Positions 52,791-64,000 of a stretch of 64,000 nucleotides of DNA are shown here, piece after piece. The notes under the pieces are model-generated. The model saw only the letters and a list, made by a program, of their open reading frames with translations, had not been told where the DNA came from and searched no databases. The stretch lies in the NCBI RefSeq assembly GCF_001602375.1, contig NZ_BCNY01000013.1:186001-250000 (forward strand). The letters run 5' to 3'. A program made the translations under genes and the position numbers. Every line of letters begins with the position of its first letter. The first letter of the stretch is position 1. The DNA comes from Methanoculleus horonobensis (GTDB lineage: Archaea > Halobacteriota > Methanomicrobia > Methanomicrobiales > Methanoculleaceae).

Positions 52791-53429
52791 ATGCATATAC
52801 CTGACGCGTTTATACCGATGGGGCAGGCCCTGGTCTACTGGGTCATCGCCCTCGTCTTCATCGCCCTCGCCCTCCGGTGGGCGCGGCGTTCGATGGGAGA
52901 GGAGAAGATACCGCTGGTCGCCGTGCTCGCCGCAGGCATCTTCGCCATCCAGGCGTTGAACATCCCCATCCCCTGGGGGACGAGCGGCCACATGGTCGGT
53001 GCGGCGCTCGCGGCAATCGTCCTCGGGTCGCCGTTCGCAGGAGTCTTCGTCCTGACGCTGGTGCTCCTCGTGCAGGGTATCATCTTCGGCGACGGCGGCA
53101 TCACCGTCATGGGCGCGAACATCATCAACATGGGCGTCGTCGGAGGGTTCATCGGCTACTACGGGTATACCGCCATCAAACGCGTGATTGGGAATGCGTA
53201 TGCCGCCGCCTTCATCGCCGCATGGGCGGCGCTCTTCATCTCCGCAATCCTCTGTGCCGTCGAACTCGCAATCGCCGGAACGTTCCCGCTGGTTCCAGCA
53301 CTCACCGGCCTTGGGCTCTACCATGCGGTCATCGGGCTCATCGAGGGAGGCATCACCGCGGGCGCCCTCTACCTGATCGCCTCGGCACGCCCCGACATCC
53401 TCGAACACCCGACGGGGGTGAGCGTGTAA
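52791..53429 (+). CDS. cbiM: ECF-type cobalt/nickel transporter substrate component CbiM
   Basis: 212 residues. The N-terminal MHIPDAF supplies the metal-binding Met-His of CbiM/NikM; the family usually has Gly in place of Ala6. WGTSGHMVGAALAAIVLGSP and FGDGGITVMGANIINMGVVG are the conserved membrane segments. It binds Co or Ni from outside and delivers it through the CbiQ-CbiO module. First gene of cbiM-cbiN-cbiO-cbiQ. Cobalt goes to cobamides and nickel to F430, both needed in methanogens; sequence alone does not settle which metal. Confidence 0.92.
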   Translation: MHIPDAFIPMGQALVYWVIALVFIALALRWARRSMGEEKIPLVAVLAAGIFAIQALNIPIPWGTSGHMVGAALAAIVLGSPFAGVFVLTLVLLVQGIIFGDGGITVMGANIINMGVVGGFIGYYGYTAIKRVIGNAYAAAFIAAWAALFISAILCAVELAIAGTFPLVPALTGLGLYHAVIGLIEGGITAGALYLIASARPDILEHPTGVSV

Positions 53430-53779
53430 TGGAGAGGAAGCAGTTCGTCGTCATCGGTATCGCGATCGCCCTCGTGATCGCGATTGCCGCGCCGTTCCTT
53501 GCGTCCGGAGACCCCGACGGGCTTGAGAGCGCGTTCTTCAGCATTTACGGCGCAAAGCCCTTCATGGGGAGCGAGCTCGATGAAGATGCCGCCGGCGCCG
53601 CAGAGGAGCAGGTAATAGCCGCTACCGGGAACGACTTCGCGTACGAGGCGCTCATGCCGGACTACAGCATCCCCGGCATGGATAAGGCCGGAGAGGTGCT
53701 TGCGGTCGTTATCGGCACGCTTCTCATGTTGATACTGGTCTTCGCCGTCGCGAGGGTCTCTGCACGGCCCGACAACTAG
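53429..53779 (+). CDS. cbiN: Cobalt/nickel transporter accessory protein CbiN
   Basis: 116 residues with two membrane helices (FVVIGIAIALVIAIAAPFLA and VLAVVIGTLLMLILVFAVA) and the PDGLE motif at 29-33 in the outside loop. CbiN is needed with CbiM for metal uptake. The ATG shares one base with the cbiM stop (TAATG), so translation is coupled. The presence of a separate CbiN leans towards cobalt, but NikN-type proteins exist too. Confidence 0.9.
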   Translation: MERKQFVVIGIAIALVIAIAAPFLASGDPDGLESAFFSIYGAKPFMGSELDEDAAGAAEEQVIAATGNDFAYEALMPDYSIPGMDKAGEVLAVVIGTLLMLILVFAVARVSARPDN

Positions 53780-53809
53780 ATACCTGAAAAACTCTCACTT
53801 TTTGCCATC

Positions 53810-54643
53810 ATGCACCTGCTCGAGACCCGCAGTCTCACCCATATCTATCGCGGCAACGTCCACGCTCTCGAGGGCGTGAACTTCACCGCAGAGAGGAAGT
53901 CCCGCATCGCCGTCATCGGGCCGAACGGTGCCGGGAAGAGCACGCTCTTCAAGCACTTCAACGGCATCCTCAAACCCACGTCAGGCGAGGTGCTGATCAA
54001 GGGCGAGCCGATCACGAACGCGAACGTCCGCGAGGTCAGGAAGTTCGTCGGGATCGTCTTCCAGAATCCCGACGACCAGATCTTCTCCCCCACCGTGGAG
54101 CAGGATGTCGCGTTCGGCCCGATCAACCTCGGCCTCGACGAGACGACGGTCGCCCACCGTGTCGAGGAGGCCCTGCACCTCCTCGGGATCGAGGATCTGC
54201 GCGAGCGCGTGCCGCACCACCTCTCGGGAGGTGAGAAGAAACGGGTCGCCATCGCCGGCATCCTCGCGATGGAGCCGGAGGTGCTGGTGCTCGACGAACC
54301 GACCGCGGGGCTCGATCCCCAGGGCGTCACCGACCTCGTTCGCTTCGTCAACCGGCTCCCCGAGGAGTACGGCATGACGGTGGTCTTCTCGACCCACCAC
54401 CTCGACCTCGTGGCGGAGATGGCGGACTATGTCTACGTGATGGATAGGGGAACGATCGTGGGCTCCGGGACGGTCGGGGAGGTCTTCGCCCGGCCGGAAC
54501 TCCTCACCCGGACAAGGCTCGACGTGCCGCCCATACCGAAACTGATCCGGTCGCTCCGGGAGAACGGCGTCGCCATCGATATGGCCTACACCTACGAGGA
54601 CGCGAAGAAGGCGTTCCTCGAAGCCTACGCGAGTCGAAGATGA
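53810..54643 (+). CDS. cbiO: ECF transporter ATPase CbiO
   Basis: 277 residues. Walker A is GPNGAGKST (37-45), the Q-loop VFQNPDDQIFSPTV is the ECF-type, the signature is LSGGEKKRV and Walker B VLVLDEPTAGLDP. It drives metal uptake as a homodimer with CbiQ. The stop overlaps the cbiQ start (ATGA). Order here is M-N-O-Q; in bacteria M-N-Q-O is common. Confidence 0.94.
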   Translation: MHLLETRSLTHIYRGNVHALEGVNFTAERKSRIAVIGPNGAGKSTLFKHFNGILKPTSGEVLIKGEPITNANVREVRKFVGIVFQNPDDQIFSPTVEQDVAFGPINLGLDETTVAHRVEEALHLLGIEDLRERVPHHLSGGEKKRVAIAGILAMEPEVLVLDEPTAGLDPQGVTDLVRFVNRLPEEYGMTVVFSTHHLDLVAEMADYVYVMDRGTIVGSGTVGEVFARPELLTRTRLDVPPIPKLIRSLRENGVAIDMAYTYEDAKKAFLEAYASRR

Positions 54644-55455
54644 TCGACGACCTCTACTTCATCGAGAAGTACGCTTATCGGACAAGCATCGTCCACCGGC
54701 TGGACGCAAGGATAAAACTCCTCATAGCCCTCGCCGCCATCGTGACGATCGTGGCCGTGCCCTACTCGACGAGGGTCTACGCACTCGGCGCCATCCTCTT
54801 CGCTTTCGTCGCCGCACTCTGGGCCGCATCGCGTCTCCCGCCGACGGTCTACTTAAAGCGGCTCGCGCTCATCCTGCCGTTCGGGATCTTCCTGGTCGCG
54901 TTCCAGGTATTCGTCAAAAACCCTTATTATGATGTTTTCCATACGATTGCCGTCCTGCCGTTCGGGATCGAGGTCTATGCGGAGTCGGTAAAGTTCGCGT
55001 CGGTCCTCCTCGTGAAGTTCATCGTCAGCGTATCGTTCATCATTCTGCTCTCGTCGACGACGAAGATGCAGGACATGATCGAGGCGGCAGGAAGGCTCGG
55101 CCTGCCCCGGGAGTTCACCCTCACGCTCGCGATGATGGTCCGCTACATCTTCGTCTTTGCCGAGATGTTTACCCGGATACGAACCGCGATGGCGACCCGG
55201 TGCTTCGATCCCCTCGACCGCACCCTCCCCTACCGCTACCGGCTGAACCAGCTCGGCTACACGGTCGGGACGATCTTCATCCGGTCGTACGAACAGGGCG
55301 AACGCACCTTCACGAGCATGCTCTGCCGGGGATATGGGGCGAATGCCGGCCTGTATGTCAGGAAAAAACCCCTCCGCACCAGGGAGACCGTCTTCTTCGT
55401 CATGACGCTCGGCTTCATCGTCCTCTCTGCAGTTCTGATCTATGGGTCGGCGTAG
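54640..55455 (+). CDS. cbiQ: ECF transporter membrane component CbiQ
   Basis: 271 residues, five or more helices. The ATPase-coupling segments are EAAGRLGLPREFTLTLAMM and RGYGANAGLYVRKK, close to the Ala-Arg-Gly motifs of EcfT proteins. Last gene of the operon. A stem-loop of nine base pairs follows 37 bases after the stop. Length is normal. Confidence 0.92.
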   Translation: MIDDLYFIEKYAYRTSIVHRLDARIKLLIALAAIVTIVAVPYSTRVYALGAILFAFVAALWAASRLPPTVYLKRLALILPFGIFLVAFQVFVKNPYYDVFHTIAVLPFGIEVYAESVKFASVLLVKFIVSVSFIILLSSTTKMQDMIEAAGRLGLPREFTLTLAMMVRYIFVFAEMFTRIRTAMATRCFDPLDRTLPYRYRLNQLGYTVGTIFIRSYEQGERTFTSMLCRGYGANAGLYVRKKPLRTRETVFFVMTLGFIVLSAVLIYGSA

Positions 55456-55491
55456 GTCTGGTTGGGTGGGTCGGAAGCCTACGGGTTTCTC

Positions 55492-55518
55492 ATACACCGG
55501 ACGTTCTATCCGGTGTAT
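55492..55518 (+). terminator. Hairpin after cbiQ
   Basis: ATACACCGG and CCGGTGTAT form a perfect 9-bp stem with a 9-base loop, 37 bases after the stop codon. A short CTTT follows. It could stabilise or end the cbi transcript. Confidence 0.5.
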
Positions 55519-55553
55519 CTTTGGCCAGTCATTCTCCGGCACATCATGAAGCC

Positions 55554-55857
55554 GTGCACGGATTTCCACCGAATATCGCGACTGGGGGTGGGGCTGACGG
55601 GGAGGGGGGGTGCCCCCCTCCCCTGTCTCTGTCACATAATAGGATACCTGTAACCCCCACCCCACCCGGCCTCCGGCCTCCTCCCCCACCCCCAGGGGTG
55701 GGGGCAGTTCATGGCGATAGGCGATGTCCCTATGGGACATCGCTGGAGAAGACCAAAGGTCTTGGACTGGCGATGTTCTTTCAGGAACAAAGTTTGAGCA
55801 CCGCAAGATGCGAGATGTGCAGCCCCCACGACCCACTGATACGGGATTTTCCCTCGC
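55554..55857. repeat. Dispersed intergenic repeat, copy 5 (G-tract core and hairpins)
   Basis: This lies between cbiQ and the next rightward gene. Arm B is at 55554-55580 (GTGCACGGATTTCCACCGAA). Four G-tracts (G5-T-G4-CTGAC-G4-A-G7) span 55584-55610, and GGGGAGGGGGG (55599-55609) pairs perfectly with CCCCCCTCCCC (55613-55623). Small hairpins ATGTCCC-TAT-GGGACAT (about 55724-55740) and AAGACC-AAA-GGTCTT (55749-55763) follow, then a degenerate TTTGAGCACCGCAAGATGCG. Arm A (complement) is at 55823-55857 (CACTGATACGGGATTTTCCC). Order B-core-hairpins-A, as in copies 2 and 4. Confidence 0.8.
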
Positions 55858-56001
55858 TTCGGTTGATCAGCTCATCATAACTCGATACAAACCAATGATT
55901 GGGTTCAGACCAGCCAGATCCACAGACCCGGAACCGTTTCCTTGGCACCACCGACACGAGAAACCAGATCGTTCATATCCCCCGGCGGTGCATAGGGTGG
56001 T
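55858..56001. other. Gap between repeat copy 5 and the small gene at 56002
   Basis: About 145 bases with no gene. No clear TATA box is visible, so the promoter of the following gene is uncertain. Confidence 0.3.
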
Positions 56002-56316
56002 ATGCCCCCAAAGAGCGAATTCGGCAGAGGGTTCGTCGTCAACCTGATGCTGCTTTCACGGCACTTCGGCCTGCCTCCCGAGCGAGCGTTCTATGGCGCC
56101 GCAGACCACCTCAACGACTTCACCATACCGGAACAGTTCCGGGGAACCGAGATCGAGGAACTCGTCGGGCGGCTCCGCAAGATGGTGATCTGGCACCAGC
56201 CCGGCACGCTGGACAGGGAAGATGCGGCCGACGTAAAACGGATCCTCAACCGTCTCGCGATCGCGGTCGATAAAGAACTCGGCATACCCGATCCGGATAC
56301 GGGAAAGTACGATTGA
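56002..56316 (+). CDS. Small conserved-type protein upstream of gyrB, unknown
   Basis: 104 residues, soluble and helical, with an orderly start (MPPKSEFGRGFVVNLML) and charged C-terminus (DPDTGKYD). No motif is recognised. GGTGG lies just before the ATG. It precedes gyrB by 215 bases, on the same strand, but gyrB has its own promoter. The codon use and regular amphipathic pattern (FRGTEIEELVGRLRKMVIW) support a real gene. Confidence 0.65.
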   Translation: MPPKSEFGRGFVVNLMLLSRHFGLPPERAFYGAADHLNDFTIPEQFRGTEIEELVGRLRKMVIWHQPGTLDREDAADVKRILNRLAIAVDKELGIPDPDTGKYD

Positions 56317-56461
56317 CGGGAGCGCATGCCTCCCGCCCCATAGCCGGGATGACCGGGAGGTCGGGGCTTCCCGGGCACGCCGGTATTGGAGCCCTGCCAA
56401 TCCGTAAAACAACAGGATAACCCCGAAACAGGGAATTCCCCGGAGCCATATAATATAAGTG

Positions 56462-60921
<4,460 letters not shown>

Positions 60922-60930
60922 GCGCCCGTC

Positions 60931-60955
60931 CTCTCCTCTTTTTACACCATTTTTT
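60931..60955 (+). terminator. T-rich terminator after gyrA
   Basis: Two runs of five or six T residues (60939-60943, 60950-60955) within 35 bases of the gyrA stop, a typical archaeal terminator region. Confidence 0.55.
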
Positions 60956-61092
60956 CGGATCTCTGCGTGTCCTTCAGCCTCAGGACTGGCTGCTTTGATG
61001 CCCGGAACATACCGGCCCCCATAGAGAAGCGTGTCGCACCATATGGGAAGTTATTTACACAATAAGAGAAGTACTCGTTACATAGTGGAAGC

Positions 61093-61662
61093 ATGAAGCA
61101 ACGAACCTATCTCATCTGCGTCGTCCTGGTGGCAATCGGCCTGATCCTCGCTCTCGGGTACGGCCTGACATCCGCAAACATGATCATCCCGGTCATCGCC
61201 GTCGTCGTCGGTATCGGTATCCTGGCTCTCTGCCGCCGCAGCGTGACCGAGGTCACGGAAGACGAACTCTCGACGGTCCTGCACGGAAAGGCGGCGCTCA
61301 GCGCGCTCGAGGTGACCATCCTGGTCACTGCGATCGGGTTTGCCGTGCTGATGATCTTCTCGTTCACCGGCGGGACTGGTTCGACCCTGTCCAGATGCGA
61401 GAACGGGTCGATCCTGGTCGTCTACGGCGTACTCACCGCTCCTCCGGACCCGGAGTTTCTCTACAAGAACACCTACCTCATCCCCGACCCGGCGAACCTG
61501 ACCATAGACGATATCGTCGCCCTCGACGATCTCTTTGCGGAAGGTCACCGCATCCGGGATACGACCCGCGCGTTCGGTGCAGCGCTCGGCGTGGTCACGG
61601 TGCTGCTGACTGCACTGTATGGTGCGTTTTTGTGGTACTACAACAGAAGGTATGGGACGTAG
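61093..61662 (+). CDS. DUF2178-type membrane protein
   Basis: 189 residues with four helices: two at the N-terminus (YLICVVLVAIGLILALGYG, MIIPVIAVVVGIGILAL), one mid-protein (LEVTILVTAIGFAVLMIF) and one near the C-terminus (FGAALGVVTVLLTALYGAFL). A loop of about 60 residues before the last helix is outside and contains possible glycosylation sites. DUF2178 proteins are often paired with an XRE regulator, as here, where the regulator starts five bases later. A TATA-like GTTATTTACAC (about 61050-61060) lies upstream. Function unknown; it may sense the membrane and act on the regulator. Confidence 0.72.
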   Translation: MKQRTYLICVVLVAIGLILALGYGLTSANMIIPVIAVVVGIGILALCRRSVTEVTEDELSTVLHGKAALSALEVTILVTAIGFAVLMIFSFTGGTGSTLSRCENGSILVVYGVLTAPPDPEFLYKNTYLIPDPANLTIDDIVALDDLFAEGHRIRDTTRAFGAALGVVTVLLTALYGAFLWYYNRRYGT

Positions 61663-61667
61663 AACCG

Positions 61668-61886
61668 ATGAAAAACAAGATCAAGGTCTTTCGCGCGATG
61701 CACGACATGACCCAGGAGGAACTTGCCGATGCGATCCGGGTCACCCGGCGGACGATCAACTCCATCGAGCGGGGGAAGTACAACCCCTCCATCGAGGTCG
61801 CCTACAGGATCGCGAAGACCTTTAACGTCACCATCGAGGAGGTCTTCTGCTTCGAGGACGGCGAGGATGCGGAGGCCGGGCGATGA
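61668..61886 (+). CDS. XRE/HTH regulator (small)
   Basis: 72 residues, almost all one helix-turn-helix domain: MKNKIKVFRAMHDMTQEELA, then VTRRTINSIERGKYNPSIEV and AYRIAKTFNVTIEEVFCFED. This is the compact YozG-like subtype found next to DUF2178-type or ABC-2 transporter genes. It has no ligand domain. It overlaps the following ATPase gene by four bases (ATGA) and probably regulates this operon. The start is the only good one after the DUF2178 stop. Confidence 0.88.
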   Translation: MKNKIKVFRAMHDMTQEELADAIRVTRRTINSIERGKYNPSIEVAYRIAKTFNVTIEEVFCFEDGEDAEAGR

Positions 61887-62794
61887 TCCGCTGCGACCGC
61901 CTGACCAAAGTCTACAACGGCATCGCTGCCGTGGACGACCTCTGCCTTGAGATCCCCGACGGCGAGGTCTTCGGGCTGCTCGGCCCGAACGGCGCCGGCA
62001 AGAGCACCACCATCCTGATGCTCGTCGGGCTCATCCAGCCGACCTCGGGCGCATGCTCCATCGGCGGGACCGAGGTCGCCGCCCACCCGATCGAGGTGAA
62101 GAAGAAGATCGGCTACATGCCTGAAGACGTCGGGTTCTACGCCGACCTCACCGCAGAAGAGAACCTCGACTACGCGGCGAGGTTCTACGGGCTCAGCGAG
62201 GCCGAGCGGAAACGGCGGGTCGACGACCTCCTCGCCCTCGTCGGGCTGGACGGTGTCGGGACGAAGGTCGGCGGCTACTCGAAAGGGATGCGGCAGCGGC
62301 TCGGCCTCGCCCGGGCCCTCGTCAACGATCCCGCCGTCGTCATCCTCGACGAACCCACGGCGAACCTCGACCCCCGGGGAGTGCTGGACTACCGCCGGAT
62401 CGTCAGGGAACTTGCCGACCGGGGAACGACCGTCCTCGTCTCCTCGCACATCCTCTCGGAGGTGAGCAAAGTCTGCACCTCCGTCGTGATCCTCGCACGC
62501 GGCAAACTCATCGCGTCCGGCGACCGGGAGATGCTCTCGCGCGCCGCGCTACAGGACCGGGTGACGATCGACGTCGACACCATGACCCCGATGCCCCGGC
62601 TCACGAACCCGGAGATCCTCTCTGCGGAGTATTCGCAGGACGCCTGTTCCGCCCGGATCGTCGCGAAGCATGATATCAGCGGTTTCATCGCAGAGACCCT
62701 GTATGCCGAAGGTATCCTCCCCCGGCGGCTGGCGGTCGAGATGCCCGACATGGAGGATATCCTGCTCTCGTATTACGCGGAGGGGACCGCATGA
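61883..62794 (+). CDS. ABC-2 type exporter ATPase
   Basis: 303 residues. Walker A is GPNGAGKST (34-42), the signature is YSKGMRQRLGLA (the YSKGM form of ABC-2 exporters), Walker B VVILDEPTANLDP. The last 90 residues are a C-terminal domain of the CcmA/NosF kind. It pairs with the permease whose gene overlaps its end by four bases. The substrate is unknown. Confidence 0.92.
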   Translation: MIRCDRLTKVYNGIAAVDDLCLEIPDGEVFGLLGPNGAGKSTTILMLVGLIQPTSGACSIGGTEVAAHPIEVKKKIGYMPEDVGFYADLTAEENLDYAARFYGLSEAERKRRVDDLLALVGLDGVGTKVGGYSKGMRQRLGLARALVNDPAVVILDEPTANLDPRGVLDYRRIVRELADRGTTVLVSSHILSEVSKVCTSVVILARGKLIASGDREMLSRAALQDRVTIDVDTMTPMPRLTNPEILSAEYSQDACSARIVAKHDISGFIAETLYAEGILPRRLAVEMPDMEDILLSYYAEGTA

Positions 62795-63849
62795 CGCAGG
62801 CGGCCTTGCGTATCATCGCGGGCAAGGAGTTCTCCGACCATCTCCGGAGCAGGCGGTTCCACCTCCTCTTCGCGATCCTGGCCGTCGTCGCCGCCGTCGG
62901 CATGATCACCGGAGCGGTCCAGTACTCGAAAGACCTCTCCGACTACAACGCGGTCCAGATGATCGCGGAGAGTGACGACGACCCGACGCTCGCCGGCAAC
63001 CTTGCCGGGATGAAACCCTCCATCCTCTCGGCATACTCCCAGATGGGAATGCTGATGGCCGGTATCGGCGTGGTGCTCGGGATCGCGATGGGGTTCGACC
63101 TGGTGACCCGGGAGAAAGAGAGTAAATCCCTCAAAAGCCTGCTCGCCTACCCGGTGTTCCGCGACGAGGTGATCAACGGAAAAGCCCTCGGGGGCGTCGG
63201 CGCAATCGCGCTCGCGATGGGGGTCGTCCTGGTCGTCTCCGTTGCAATCATGGCCCTGTTCGGCATCGTCCCGAACCTCGACGAACTGGTACGCATCCTG
63301 GTCTTCGGGGTGACGTCGTTCCTCCTCGTCTTCACGTTCTTTGCCCTCGCCCTCCTGATGTCGACGGTCTCGAAAGACAGCGGGAGCGCCCTGCTATACT
63401 CCCTGATCGTGATGATCGTCCTCTCTTCGTTCGTCCCGATCTTCGCGTACACCCCGGTGTACTCGGCCGTCTTCGGCGACGTCCCCACCCCGCCGGGCAT
63501 GTCCACCTACTCCTACCAGCAGAGTTCTTCGGCCTACACGGTGACATCGGTCGCGGTTTCATACAAATCCAACGATGCCGTAGACCCGGAAGCCCTCGTG
63601 GAGTACGAGCGGGCATCGAGAGAATATATGAACCAGAAACGGACGATCACCGATATCGTCACGCTCGTCTCGCCGACCGGCAACTACCAGACGATTCTCG
63701 GCGCTGCATCACAGCCTGCAGGGGATAATACCCCGGGACTCGGAAACCTCCTCGGCGCCCTCGCCTGCAACATCATCGCCCTGCTCGCGATGCCGGCGGC
63801 CTTCTTCGGGCTGGCATGGGTCCGGTTCATGCGGGAGGATATCCGATGA
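62791..63849 (+). CDS. ABC-2 type permease (NosY-like)
   Basis: 352 residues. An N-terminal helix (FHLLFAILAVVAAVGMIT), a large outer loop, then five more helices (for example MLMAGIGVVLGIAMGFDLVT, GAIALAMGVVLVVSVAIMAL, ILVFGVTSFLLVFTFFALAL, and the last NIIALLAMPAAFFGLAWVRF). The arrangement is that of the NosY/CcmB-like ABC-2 permeases, with DLVTREKESKSLKSLLAYPV before the second half as the coupling segment. A long loop between helices at about 240-310 is outside. The next gene overlaps by four bases. Confidence 0.87.
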   Translation: MTQAALRIIAGKEFSDHLRSRRFHLLFAILAVVAAVGMITGAVQYSKDLSDYNAVQMIAESDDDPTLAGNLAGMKPSILSAYSQMGMLMAGIGVVLGIAMGFDLVTREKESKSLKSLLAYPVFRDEVINGKALGGVGAIALAMGVVLVVSVAIMALFGIVPNLDELVRILVFGVTSFLLVFTFFALALLMSTVSKDSGSALLYSLIVMIVLSSFVPIFAYTPVYSAVFGDVPTPPGMSTYSYQQSSSAYTVTSVAVSYKSNDAVDPEALVEYERASREYMNQKRTITDIVTLVSPTGNYQTILGAASQPAGDNTPGLGNLLGALACNIIALLAMPAAFFGLAWVRFMREDIR

Positions 63850-64000
63850 CCGGAGCCCACTCATGGCTGGACAAGCCGGGCGTGGTGCTCATCATTCTCC
63901 TTGCCGGACTGACGGCGGCGACGGTCTCGAACATCGGCGGGAGGGAGGTCGCCGTCTATCTCATGGCGGTACTGGCGGTCGCGAGCGCAATCGTCGTGTA
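63846..64000 (+). CDS. Membrane protein, N-terminal part only
   Basis: Fifty-one residues before the right edge. MTGAHSWLDKPGVV leads into a first helix (VLIILLAGLTAATVSNIGG) and the start of a second (VAVYLMAVLAVASAIVV). Its ATG overlaps the permease stop (ATGA), so it is the fifth gene of the DUF2178-XRE-ABC operon, perhaps a second membrane component. Too little is seen to name it. Confidence 0.6.
   Translation, partial: MTGAHSWLDKPGVVLIILLAGLTAATVSNIGGREVAVYLMAVLAVASAIVV

Overview
The window is chromosomal DNA from a GC-rich methanogenic archaeon, most likely a Methanoculleus-like member of the Methanomicrobiales. The support is the gene content: F420-type formate dehydrogenase (fdhA-fdhB), two methanofuran biosynthesis genes (mfnD-mfnF), a TATA-binding protein, transcription factor S, archaeosortase A, archaellins with the GFTGLEAAI signal, class II peptidyl-tRNA hydrolase, a RibD-type archaeal riboflavin reductase and many PAS-rich sensor proteins. 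Promoters are archaeal TATA boxes, many about 25-30 bases before the start codon (leaderless or nearly so). The genus is inference; no 16S gene is present.

Layout. 1-9.1 kb: a MASE3 sensor cut by the left edge, a five-PAS protein, a Zn/Cd/Pb-type P-ATPase, a double-cupin lipoprotein and a PAS-GAF histidine kinase. 9.4-19.4 kb: a CopB-type P-ATPase, a PKD-like secreted protein, an orphan MazF/PemK protein, a second PAS protein, a nitroreductase, an HtrA-like protease, an alpha/beta hydrolase and a glycerophosphodiesterase. 19.6-26.5 kb: a polar amino-acid ABC transporter whose binding-protein gene is separated from its two permeases and ATPase by a His-tailed EamA transporter and an aldolase-phosphofructokinase operon. 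26.5-33 kb: membrane proteins, an ABC exporter, two overlapping archaellin-like genes, a DUF1616 protein and a small secreted protein. 33-42.5 kb: fdhAB, a zinc-ribbon/HTH protein, mfnD-mfnF, surE, rpiA, a winged-helix regulator and TBP. 42.5-51 kb: acetyl-CoA synthetase, a HEPN-like protein, TFS and artA from divergent promoters, a CDP-alcohol phosphotransferase, the riboflavin reductase, and pth2-truD. 51-64 kb: geranylgeranyl reductase-type flavoprotein, cbiMNOQ cobalt/nickel uptake, gyrB-gyrA, and a DUF2178-XRE-ABC transporter operon running off the right edge.

The most unusual content is not coding. Four intergenic regions (about 13.1, 16.4, 51.2 and 55.7 kb) carry copies of one repeat family: two conserved arms of about 25-45 bases enclose a G-run/C-run hairpin core, together with clusters of short perfect hairpins (5-6 bp stems, 3-4 nt loops). 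A fifth region (47.3-47.8 kb) has only the short hairpins plus an alternating decamer array. In three copies the core contains four consecutive G-tracts, a G-quadruplex pattern. Three of the five regions lie between convergent genes. Other points of interest: two genes whose only plausible start is CTG, a 22-bp perfect palindrome before acetyl-CoA synthetase, a possible structured RNA between the winged-helix regulator and TBP, and PPi-type active-site residues in the phosphofructokinase.

Functionally the window combines formate-driven methanogenesis (fdhAB, methanofuran, Co/Ni uptake for cobamides and F430), acetate assimilation, sugar-phosphate metabolism (aldolase, PFK, RpiA), metal export, envelope biogenesis (ArtA, lipid enzymes, lipoproteins), and information processing (TBP, TFS, gyrase, TruD, Pth2).
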